Assembly: GCA_025201705.1 (NCBI GenBank)
Contig: MU616929.1
Location: forward strand, 4,926 to 31,279
DNA: 26,354 nucleotides
Origin: Dissophora ornata
Lineage: Eukaryota; Mortierellomycota; Mortierellomycetes; Mortierellales; Mortierellaceae
Direction of reading: 5' to 3'
The notes under the pieces were generated by a model. It made no database searches. It was not told the origin of the DNA and saw only the letters and a program-made list of their open reading frames with translations. The position numbers and the translations under genes are program-made. Positions 1-8,927 of this stretch are shown here, piece after piece (the first letter of the stretch is position 1; each line of letters starts with the position of its first letter).

Positions 1-265
1 TTTGCATTGTCCGAGAAATGCGACATTTCCTAGAATTGTGTGTAGTCTGCACAATAGGGCTAATAAACAATATGCTTTGACCTCCATAGTTCGTGTGCAC
101 ATGTTTGGTTGCAAATCAAAAGGGTACACCGGCGGAACGGTACAAAAACGCGTTGCGCCGAAACAATTTTGTCTCTTTTAAAATAGCGCTCGGTCGCTCG
201 CGTGCATATGCAAAAATGGAGGCCATCAGACTGTTATTGTTTTGACAAAAGTGAGGGAGACAGAC

Positions 266-296
<31 letters not shown>

Positions 297-776
297 GCGA
301 GAGAGCGCACGAGTAGCTATAAACAACTATGCAGCCCTCATCTCTTTCTGATGAACGGTGATTGATACTCCACCAAGGGTACTTCTAAACGCGTTTAGGT
401 TCACGCTCACCACCCCCCCCCCCACGCACACACAACAGTGCACTCTTTTTTTTTCCGTCTCGGTCCCTTTGATACTTAAAATGAAATCACCACCACGAAT
501 GTATCTGTCCGTCATGTTAATACAATTTGTCCGCATTCCTGATATATTCCAGACGCAAGCACCACTTCCCTTCCCTTCATGTCACTTTAAGCCTTCTGCA
601 GTACAAGGGATCAAACGCGAAACACCGAACAACACCCTAGATCTCGCTGTGGAACAGAGAGATGAACAACATACCATTCCTCAGGTATACATGGCAAAAA
701 CGATTATGTATTACCGTAATATTAGGGGAGGGGAAGGGAGGCTCTGTAACTATCACCAAGTGCTATCAGTCACGTC
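1..776. other. Intergenic left edge
   Basis: No gene was recognised here. The stretch lies downstream of the FYR-domain gene, which ends at 777 on the minus strand. Visible elements are an AATAAA at 62-67 that could end a plus-strand gene lying off the left edge, a GA/GACA microsatellite (253-306), an 11-base C run (413-423), and the 14-bp palindrome CTAAACGCGTTTAG at 385-398. The long plus-strand reading frame starting near 358 runs antisense into the FYR-domain gene and is not considered real. Confidence 0.6.
253..306. repeat. GA/GACA microsatellite
   Basis: The run begins with GACA units and continues as an almost pure GA run, interrupted near its right end by GC. It is a simple-sequence repeat with no coding role. 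Read on the minus strand it gives the spurious SLSLSLSLSL peptide. Confidence 0.9.
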
Positions 777-3077
777 TCATGCATTCTGCGTTGTAGTCGT
801 CTCTGGAGTCGTAGATGTCGTAGTCCTCGTCATCGGCGCAGCCTCAGCTGACACATCCACATCTGTATCAGCGTCCTCAATCTCTACCATCTCTGACTCT
901 GAGGTAGCCTCTCGGCTAACAGTCTTGTCTGCAGAGGTGATCACGATTGGTGGGCCAGTCGGTGCTGCTGCTGCTGTCGAGGTCGTGATAGAGTGCGCTT
1001 GGTCTTCTGCACCGCCTGCCCCATGCAGATCAACACCCGATGGCGGAGGAACATCCTCACTGTCCTTCTCTGACTGTGTCTCCTCGTCTTCTTCTGCCAA
1101 CTCGTCCAATTCATTCTCCTCCTCCTGCTCAGCATCTCCCATCTCTACATCACCCCCATCCTTAGGGCCTATGTCAAAGCCTGCTTGACGAATCTTGGGT
1201 GACGACGAACGCTTGACCTTCTTCTTCCCAGGTGTGCCCAAAGAAGCGTAAGCATCATCATCCTCTCCCTCTCCCTCCTCCTCCTCCTCTGCACCCTCTT
1301 GACCTTCGTCGCCCTCCCCCTTGCCAGCTTTGGAGCCCAGTGTCGAAATCTTGCGCTTCTCGGGAGCCGTTGATGCCTTTGCCGAGGGCTCCTCAAATCG
1401 CTGCATTATATAACTCTTGCACTTGTCTGCATTTGGCAAGTCCTGGATCATCTTTGCAATCGTCGCATTCGAAAATCCAAAGTAATCAGGACCAGAGGCA
1501 GAGTTTGAGTGGTCACGTTTTCGAATCAGGTTAGCAGCCTTCACAATATGTGTCCAGGCACCCGTAGCGGTTCCAGCAATAATCGGCTTTCCCGGCTGAT
1601 CTTCGGCATCAATTTGGAACTAAGGACGGGCAAATATACATTGGAACCTTCGTCAACATTGTGTCGAAATAAGCACCATAGAAAGTCATGAAAATAGAGG
1701 GCGGACTCCATCGTACCTTGGGTGCTTCACCATCGTCAATGACACTGCAAGTGTATGTGGTCTGTTGGTGTGGATCGATCATGCTGTTATATGAGCGAGA
1801 CATCTTGTACCCCACAGGCCAAATATAACGCTCGTTGTGGAATGCATCGCGGTCATAAACCACATGTCCCAGATTCATGATAGTGATGATGCCCACAGTC
1901 ACCGGCAGCTTCACATTTCTAGCCTCGTCTCTTTCGATTGCCTGCACCTTGCGGACCTTCATCGTCAAGGCCGGCTTCAGCTTACTAGTGTTGTGGAGCC
2001 GCTTGGGCTTTTGTGTTGCCGATCCGACGTTGGTAATAGTCGATGGAGTTGACGGTGCCTTTTCCTCCTTGCGTCCAGGAACAGCTGGAGACCGATGTCC
2101 TGCTGGAGCCTTATTGGCCGTCTTTTTCGGATGGTGAGCGGCTTGCGCAGGGGACGACTCTGGGCCTTTGCCGGTTCCTGGCACCCGGAGGTGCTTGCTG
2201 TTCGCAGGAGGTGGGGCTAAGCGTGTTGGAGAAGACTTTCTTGATCTGTAAAAGCTGTTGAGAGAAGAGTCGGACAATTCGCTGTCGCTGCTCATTGACG
2301 ACAATGTGTCAGGGCTAGAGTCAGAATCCCGCTCATAGGACGCCAACCGATCCAGCAGCAAGCTGCGGCGAGCGCAGCGCAAAAGGTAAAGAGAAAAGAA
2401 TAGCGATTAGTCAGTCGTTCCTTGATATTCTTAAGTAGATCGGCTTGGAGCATACGCAGCGACAGTGGTCCTTACTTTTTCTCTTGGCGCAGGTTTCGTG
2501 CTCGTCTGTTGGACCGATCGAGGGCGATGCTCAGTCGCTCATTTTCCTAGGAAGGATCAACAACGTCAGCACCTGTTAGAAGACGCACATTCATATTCAA
2601 AGCCGAACAGAGAGCATCAGGAATGGGCTGTACCTCCAACACTTCCTTCAGTTTCCGCTTGAGACGCCTGTATTTCTCCTCTGAGTGGTGTCGACCGTCG
2701 TGATCCAAGTCATGATCCTCGTCTCGGTGCTGCGCGAGTAGAGAATCATCCAGCTGTTGGTGTTCTGCCTTTTCGGGCCTGTGGCCATGCTCTTGCTGCA
2801 CATTCTCCAGGTCCTGTTCCTCGCGTCTCTTTGTCTTCTTTTCGGGAGTACTCTTTGCCGGTTTATGATCAACGTTGCGTGCTCCGTTCTGGGCAGGCGC
2901 AGGGGTGACATCCACATCGCCCCCCGTCTTGTCAATGGCTTTGTCGGCAGGCGGCGATGTGCTATCGTCGTTTTTGCTGACCGCTTCCTTGTCTTTGAGT
3001 GCATTCGAGTCCGCAGACATGTTTACAGGCGGTGGCGTAGCGGGACGCATGTCGGTGTCTACGTTCGAAGGCACCAT
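777..3077 (-). CDS. FYR-domain (FYRN+FYRC) nuclear protein, TBRG1-like
   Basis: Four exons are inferred: 3077-2634, 2546-2476, 2362-1717 and 1619-777. Introns are GT-AG (87, 113 and 97 bp), phases are consistent, and the product is 667 aa. The N-terminus (about 1-130) is polar and disordered. A basic coiled coil follows (KYRRLKRKLKEVLEENERL, about 130-175) and runs across the first two introns. FYRN occupies about 329-387 (LGHVVYDRDAFHNERYIWPVGY), and FYRC starts at 388 (GTATGAWTHIVKAAN, then FGFSNATIAKMIQDLPNADKC). The tail (about 480-667) is very acidic with a short KKKVKR basic patch, a possible nuclear signal. FYRN and FYRC together form one fold known from MLL/KMT2 methyltransferases and TBRG1; no SET domain is present, and the coiled coil just before FYRN is the TBRG1 arrangement. 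The start is the ATG at 3077, the first in frame. Domain assignment is firm; cellular role is inferred as chromatin-associated. It is divergently transcribed from MOB2. Confidence 0.88.
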
Positions 3078-4097
3078 CAATATGCTCTATTGTAAACAAG
3101 GGAGGAGGCGTGGGTAACAAGGTCAAAATGTGTTGGGTAAAGAGTGGGTGGGTAAGGACCGGCGAACACGGTCGTGGCTGACAGCCTATCTGTCTGTCTA
3201 TCTGTCTAGAGAGCTCTGTCGGTCTAGAGGCGGGCAAAGTATCTACAAAGTACTGATTCGGACCAGCAACGCAGGCTGCATCCCGCCTACCTACTGGAAT
3301 CGTGTGGCTGCAGGCGGAGGATGACGTGGGTGGGATGGGGGGCAGGAGAGAGAGGGATGGTGAGGATGTATTTGGACGGGATGGTGGTGGGGTTGATCAG
3401 GAGTGGATGGGGGGATGGGATTGGGTGGGGGGTGGATGAAGGGCCGGTGATGGAGGATCGCACTCAGCGGAGGTGGGGTCTGAGAGAGCGTGTGCGGGTT
3501 GATTCCCTCGTCCCATTTTTTCGCCTCGTGCGATGCGGGTCATGTCTGCTGTTTACAATTGCGAGACGGCGGAGGGTGATGACTGGCCGGCTGAGATTTG
3601 CAGTTGAAAAAGAAACGAGGGATCAGACGTCCGAGACGGGAGGAGTTCGATTGATGCGAAAAATATTTATGTTGCGGCTGGCGCTGCCGTGCCCACACAC
3701 ATGGCTCGCGGCGAGGGCTGGATCTGGCGCAGGCGTGCCTGCAGCAGCGATGGATGCCATGCAGCGCTCGCTTCGTGGTGCATCCACATCCTGCTCATGG
3801 GGAGCACGGGGCGTGCATGAGGGTGGGGGCTCATGACCCAACAGCGACAGGGAATGGAGGACGGGGATGCCTCGATCCCCCCCTCTGATCAGCACACGTC
3901 AAGAAAAAGAGAAAAAGAGGCGTGTCTTGCCCGTGCTCAATTAGAGAGGGCCGGATCGGTCAATTACATGTCCGCCCTCTTGTTCTCCACACACTCTTCT
4001 CTGTTCAGGCACACATCCATCCGCACCAACTCTCATCTCTCTCCACCGCCCATTCCCCTCCCCCCTCAACACAGCAGCAAAACAGCAGAACAGCATC
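3078..4097. promoter_or_regulatory. Divergent promoter interval, FYR gene / MOB2
   Basis: These 1,020 bases separate the start codons of two genes transcribed away from each other, so both promoters and 5' leaders must lie here. The part near the FYR gene (3320-3450) is strikingly G-rich on the plus strand. The part near MOB2 (about 3990-4097) is C/T-rich, as is usual for fungal 5' leaders. No clear TATA box was seen for either gene. A reading frame at 3321-3836 is G-rich low complexity and is not accepted as a gene. Confidence 0.7.
3409..3432 (+). promoter_or_regulatory. Putative G-quadruplex motif
   Basis: Four G runs (6, 3, 3 and 6 Gs) are separated by loops of 2, 3 and 1 bases, a textbook intramolecular quadruplex pattern. 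It lies on the plus strand in the divergent promoter, 332 bases upstream of the FYR gene start and 666 bases upstream of the MOB2 start. A weaker three-run cluster lies at 3328-3342. Confidence 0.6.
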
Positions 4098-5537
4098 ATG
4101 AGTGGATTCTTCAACATTAGGTAAGTCATGACGTGCTCTCATTTAATATTCGCCCCTGCCCCCACCCCTCTCGCCCTTGGCTCACCTCGTCCGCACTGAG
4201 TTTCTGCTGGTCCTTTCCTTATTCAATACGCGCCGCTTGGCCTCCGCATATTCACGCCTTGGTTTGTTTCCTCTTCAATCTGCACTAGCAAATTCGCAGG
4301 CAAGACAAAGCCAAAGAGGTCCTCCTCGGCAGTCCGTCCGCTGTTCCTGTGCCAGCCCTATTGCAACAACTCGATTGTCAAGGGCAACTTCAAGACCATT
4401 GTCCAATTGCCCAAATATGTTGACGTGAACGAATGGCTCGCAGTCAATGGTAAGGCCTTTCTTTACACAAGCGGGGCATTTTTTTTCTTTTTTTTTGGTC
4501 CTCTCGGGACTTTTTTTTCCTTCTTCTCTTGATTGCGGGATGGGATTCCTTTCCACGCGTTCCGCTCTGCTCGCCACAATCGATCAAATTGAACAGGAAC
4601 GAGGAGGGGGAGGGGAGGGAGGACAGGGTACACTGTTCCCATGCTCTTTTCTCCCCACCCCTCTCCAGTTCCCCCAAAGGATATTTTCCTGCGCGTAGGC
4701 CCACTTTCATTTTAGACCTTTTTTTTCATTTCTGTGCCCAGTTGGTAATACAGAATGGAATGTTTTTTTTTTAGCGCCTAATAAGACAATCGTCGATCTA
4801 TTTTTTTCATTTTACCGCTCGCGGTAAATGTACCTTTTAGTCTTCGACTTTTACAACTACATCAACATGTTCTATGGATCTATATCGGACTTTTGCACGT
4901 TGATGGATTGTCCGACCATGTCAGCAGGAGCAGGGTAAGTGTGTTCGCATCGCCGCGACCCCCCCTTTTTTTTCTATTTATTTATTAACGAGGATATGAC
5001 ATTTTTTTTCGTAGTGGCGACTATCTGTGGATGGATGGGCAAAAGAAGACAAGCAGAGTACCGGCACCGCAGTACATCGACTTTGTCATGAGCTGGATTC
5101 AGACGCTGGTCAATGATGAGGGCACATTCCCAACCAAGGATGGTAAGGACGAACTTTGTTTGCATAAAATGCCGAAAAACAGGGCGGCAGCTCATATTGG
5201 CAATGTCATTCAAGAATAACACATTGACCCGATTTTCCTTCTTCCTTTGATGATCATGATAACTCTCATCTTGTTATTTTTCGTGTCAGGACGCGAGTTC
5301 CCTGCGACGTTCCAGCAAACTGTACGAGCAATCTTCAAGCAGCTGATCAGGGTGTTTGCTCACATGTACCACTCACATTACGACAAGATGCTCTCGCTAT
5401 GCCAGGAGGGGCATTTCAATTCCCTGTTTGCGCATTTTGTGAGTTTTGGAAGGGAGTTTGATCTGTTGGACAAGAAGGATATCGTGCCGCTGCAGGAGTT
5501 GATTGATATCATGGACAGCAACGGGATCCTGTGCTGA
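4098..5537 (+). CDS. MOB2: Mob2-type MOB kinase activator
   Basis: Five exons are inferred: 4098-4120, 4289-4449, 4841-4934, 5015-5142 and 5290-5537. Introns are 168, 391, 80 and 147 bp, and the product is 217 aa. The N-terminus is short and basic (about 1-24). The MOB core begins at PLFLCQPY (25-32) and includes LPKYVDVNEWLAVNVFDFYN (48-67). It also has PTMSAG (86-91), DYLWMD (95-100) and FPTKDGREFP (131-140). The set YVDVNEW, DYLWMD and FPTKxGxxFP is characteristic of fungal Mob2, not Mob1. Mob2 proteins bind and activate the NDR kinase Cbk1 (Orb6/Cot-1) in polarity and septation control. The zinc ligands are present as C80, C85, H160 and H165. The second exon begins at 4289, after TGCACTAG; the later CGCAG acceptor would shift the frame. 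The first exon codes only seven residues, so exon 1 is easily missed. Confidence 0.93.
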
Positions 5538-5568
5538 GAGAGAGAGAGAGAGAGAGAAGAGAGAAGAG
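5536..5568. repeat. GA microsatellite at the MOB2 stop
   Basis: A GA run starts within the MOB2 stop codon (CTGTGCTGAGAGAG) and forms the beginning of the 3' UTR. Contraction or expansion by units not divisible by three could not alter the protein, because the TGA precedes the run. Confidence 0.85.
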
Positions 5569-5911
5569 ATGATAGAGGATCTAGTTTAGATCGGTTGTTG
5601 TATAAATTTTTTAATATAGTATTTTTTTTATATGATTTACTGCAATCTCGGGATATGTGAATGCGTGAGCATGGTAGAAACGACGGTAGAAGTGTCAATA
5701 GCACAAATCGCGTACTATCTCTGTATAAACAGGACCAACGAACGACAAACACGATCCGCGTGAGTGTCAGGGGGGCAACTAGAGACGAGTGGGTAAGGAG
5801 AAAACGTATGGGATAGGATTCGGGCGAAGGTGAAGGTGAAGAAGTTTGTCGGTTTTAGCCTGGCGTTCCAAAAGCTGTGTGTGTTGGGCACCGCTATTTA
5901 TACTGGAAAGA

Positions 5912-5934
5912 ACCCAGGATCCGAGATCCTGGGT
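5912..5934. repeat. Perfect 10-bp inverted repeat
   Basis: ACCCAGGATC and GATCCTGGGT are exact reverse complements separated by CGA. The structure lies 375 bases after the MOB2 stop, between two convergent genes. A role in 3' end formation or as a small excised RNA is possible but unproven. Confidence 0.75.
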
Positions 5935-6506
5935 GGGCATTACTTATTTTGGGACTGATTCACTGATAATCTTCAGGAGGACAAATAGGATGTCCTGAGA
6001 AAAGTGAGACCACAGGTGCCATGCTCGTTCACCGATAAACCCCAAGGCGGCCAAACATCCAAAAGTAGTGGCGGCTGTCCGTGAGGCTGATGTTGATGTT
6101 TTGTTGTCATTGTTGTATTGATCCTTGTTCTCACCTCACCAACAGCAGGTCCAGCAGCAAGATGCAGCTCTCCTTCGTCATCAGGCTGTTGCTCGCCTCC
6201 CTCATTGGGTTGACCTGCATAACGCTTTTCATAGGACCTGCACGTCCAACCATGTTCCTCTATGGGATGTAAAAGGACACATTGGACATAATGTAATAGA
6301 TCGTACAACGGCGTCATCTCATAGATCCTTCCAAAACCTCCATTTCGGTCCTCAAGGATGATATTTCTTCTCCCCAATCCAGCGTCCTCTCCAGGTACGA
6401 GAACTGCGACCTCAACCAAAGTCGGAAGATAACACTGCTGTTGTTGTCGGCCAGCTGCAGGCCTCTCAAAACTATCCTCATCTCCTCATATAACCATGCT
6501 TGCATG

Positions 6507-6512
6507 TTTATT
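6507..6512 (-). terminator. Polyadenylation signal AATAAA (minus strand)
   Basis: TTTATT on the plus strand reads AATAAA on the minus strand, 74 bases after the stop codon of the membrane protein gene. This is a plausible 3' end for that transcript. Confidence 0.5.
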
Positions 6513-6585
6513 ATTATGTAAAATTATTAGGGTGATTCAAAAGTAGGTGGCTCCAGTCGACTCTTTCTCCAATTGATTTTTTTTT

Positions 6586-7760
6586 TCACATCACCGCATT
6601 GTTTGCCAGGCCGCTGTTGATGCTGTCATTGGTGCTATATCCATTGTCAGCAATGTAATCACTTCTCGAATCCGGGTTATAAGAAGTCATCAGTTGACCA
6701 CTCGCGCTCGTACTGCCGGTACCACTGCCCTCAGTTTGGGCCGTGACATTCGTGTAGTTTGAATTTGCAGTCGTCAAGTGGTACACCCCCCGTGTGCTCG
6801 AATGGGTTGTCGCGTGACCTATAGGCACTGCGAGGTTGTGGATCGGCATTTGACCTGTCCCCTCAGCACTTGAAGCAGCCCTCAACGCATCCTTCTCATA
6901 CGCGGTCTCTTCCGGATCGTCATGACGACTGAAGCGATGTTTATGCAAAGGAGTTACCGATCCTCCGTGCTGGTTCCGATTGCGTCTCCAGCACCAGGCC
7001 AAGAATCCTGCTATCGCCACAGCCCCGACACATCCTAGTACAATGCCTGCAATCGCACCTCCGGAAACGTGGTTGTCGCTCTCATCAGGCGAAGCAGTTG
7101 TGGTGGTTGTTGCGGCAGTCGAAGTGGCGCTGGTAGACGATGCAGTCTCAAATGCGGCAGTTCCTTGGCCGGCTCGGTACTGAATAGAATTGCCAAAGGG
7201 GTTGACTAGACCGTTGATGCTGCAGCGTCTGATCAGACCCTCGACGTTCACAGAGTGCTATCAATTGTTTGGGTTGGTTGTAGTAACAGGGAGGGGGAAA
7301 TGGTTCCTTATAAATTTGCTGGTTTTCAATAGCGTCCGAGGATGTAAAGCGATTTTTCAGGTGCAAACGATCTATATTTCTGTATCCCTTCCCATTACCT
7401 CGTAAAACGCTGTCGCGTCATCACTACACTGACAAGCAGCATAGTTGTCGATGTAGCTTTGGTTGCACTGTTTGGCATTGCACTCGTCCTTGTTGATATT
7501 AGGGTCGCTGCAGGTCACTGTCAAAAAAACAAAGTTGCAAAGAGTAGTTTTCCTCTGTGTGATTAATGGTTCGTCGGGGGATTCTCAGCTTTGAATAACA
7601 CCTTGTTTTTTTTTCTGGTGTTCTCTTTACGTGGAGAAACGTTGATTTTTCCGCAGGCAGTTGTGATAGCGCTCGAATCGGGGCACTGGTACGCCGACAC
7701 TACTGATATTGCTGAGACCACAGCGAAGGCGGCGAGGTTGACTGTAAAGGTAGATCTCAT
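6586..7760 (-). CDS. Secretory-pathway single-span membrane protein with 8-Cys ectodomain
   Basis: Three exons are inferred: 7760-7631, 7517-7399 and 7257-6586. Introns are 113 and 141 bp, and the product is 306 aa. An N-terminal signal peptide (about 1-23, MRSTFTVNLAAFAVVSAISV then VSA) precedes an ectodomain with eight cysteines (about 24-100; CPDS, TACG, TCSD, DECN, KQCN, AACQC, RRC). A Ser/Thr-rich stalk (about 121-140) leads to one transmembrane helix (about 150-173, GGAIAGIVLGCVGAVAIAGF onward), stopped by WRRNR. The tail of about 130 residues is polar and rich in Ser, Thr and Asn. This layout resembles fungal wall-sensor or adhesin proteins (WSC/Mid2-like), but the cysteine spacing does not convincingly match WSC or CFEM, so no family is assigned. 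The start is the ATG directly before the signal peptide; the frame stays open upstream, but an extension would bury the signal. The first donor (GTAAAG at 7630) was chosen because it keeps the phase. Confidence 0.75.
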
Positions 7761-8927
7761 TGTTATCGGTGATTTGATGGAGGTGCCGTATGATGGAGTG
7801 GAAAGAAGGATACAGGGAGTAGTCGTTTTAGACAATAGCGTGGAGTGTGAGAGAAAGAGGAGGCGGGTAAGCACCCGGGGGGGACCACAGCTCTCTGGAA
7901 AAAGAAAAAAAATCGTAAGAGACGTGTCTCAAAGAGAACGTGTCACCAGCCAATCAGATGGCGAACAGTGAATCCTAGGTTTGTACAGGCAACTTTACTG
8001 TGCGAAAACGATCTCTCCAAGCGAAAAAAAAAAGGGCGCTATGCCTTCCCCTTCCCCGGTGGTCGTTGTCGTCAGTATCAAAATAGCGCTCCGAAAAGTA
8101 CAGATGGTGGTATCTGGCATGTAATCCACATGCACCGGTGTTTTGCGGGTGGGGTTTTTTGCGCAGGTGGTCCTAAACATGTGAATCAGACCAAAAAAAG
8201 AAAAAGTGACGGCTTCGCCAAGGATTGTGCTGTGTTATCATGCTGGTCAGAAATAACAGAGTCCCTTGACAGCAAGACCAAAGTTGTTGCAGAGTTTTTG
8301 TGAGCCTTGGTAATATTTTCATTGACAGAAGATACCGGCGGATGATGGCCATGTGCATTTATAAGGCGACTGTGGAGTGCAGGGGTTGTAATGATGGGCG
8401 ACTGGAGCATGACTGAGCCAGGACTCGTCGTCAATCATACAGAAGGCGCTCATGTAGCAAAGCTATTCGTTGACGGCCGTCTTCTTGGAAATCTACAAGA
8501 CCGCCATTACTGGCAAAATGCGATGCGACGAGGACTGACGATCAGGCCCTTGTCGGTTCTTGTATACATTACATCATGTACAGCTTCGTGGATGATTAGA
8601 GTTCCATTATTTTATTCTAACTTGGGGTTGTTGGACTATCGTCCATTGAGAGTTCAAGCCTCCTCACAGCCCTTCATATATCAAGGAAAAGCCGCATTGC
8701 GTCTTTGGAAGCGTGTTTTTGTCGTTTTTTGTTGAATTTTCAAATGTTTTTTGATGCTTTTTTCTTTTTCTTTCTCTTTTTTTTTTTGTCAATGTCGATG
8801 GTCGGTGGGTCGGGTTTGGTAGAATAGGAAAGTAAGAAGATGTTGAAGGTGTAATGTCATTGCCTTTGTATCGATTTTTTTTAGTGATTGGTGTTTACAG
8901 ATCGAAAGACGCAACGAGGTCTAGTGT
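7761..8927. other. Intergenic region with promoter of the membrane protein gene
   Basis: The right part carries the arginase 3' UTR and the left part the promoter of the membrane protein, both on the minus strand. A purine-rich tract (7843-7925) lies just upstream of the membrane protein start. A TTTATT at 8611-8616 could be a distal arginase polyadenylation signal. T runs dominate 8740-8790. Apart from the doubtful ORF listed separately, I see no gene. Confidence 0.55.
8391..8735 (+). CDS. Doubtful small ORF
   Basis: A 114-codon frame with tandem ATGs (MMGDWSMTEPG...) is preceded about 35 bases upstream by ATTTATAAGG, a TATA-like sequence. The translation contains one weakly hydrophobic patch (SVLVYITSCTASWMI) and no motif I recognise. 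It lies antisense to the likely 3' UTR of arginase. Length alone is not significant in DNA of this composition, so it may be chance. Confidence 0.15.
   Translation: MMGDWSMTEPGLVVNHTEGAHVAKLFVDGRLLGNLQDRHYWQNAMRRGLTIRPLSVLVYITSCTASWMIRVPLFYSNLGLLDYRPLRVQASSQPFIYQGKAALRLWKRVFVVFC

Larger units (their letters stand above)
5538..6585. other. Convergent intergenic region
   Basis: This stretch lies between the 3' ends of MOB2 (plus) and the membrane protein gene (minus). It holds the GA run, a perfect hairpin at 5912-5934 and an AATAAA on the minus strand at 6507-6512. Two minus-strand frames, 6419-5973 and 6505-6314 (the latter ends in LERTLDWGEEISSLRTEMEVLEG, helix-like), overlap each other. 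I recognise no family in either and they look fortuitous or decayed. Confidence 0.5.

Noticed and set aside
358..1188. 276-codon plus-strand ORF
   Set aside because: It lies mostly antisense to the FYR-domain gene, whose acidic low-complexity tail gives a long Ser/Val-rich shadow frame. The sense gene has clear domains and introns; this one has none.
5973..6505. Two overlapping minus-strand ORFs as a gene or frameshifted pseudogene
   Set aside because: Neither translation shows a family motif, joining them needs an unsupported frameshift, and their composition is like the neighbouring noncoding DNA.
6527..6552. TTAGGGTGATTCAAAAGTAGG resembling a mariner-type end
   Set aside because: The start is reminiscent of some Tc1/mariner termini, but I found no inverted partner, no clear TA-flanked second end and no transposase in the window.
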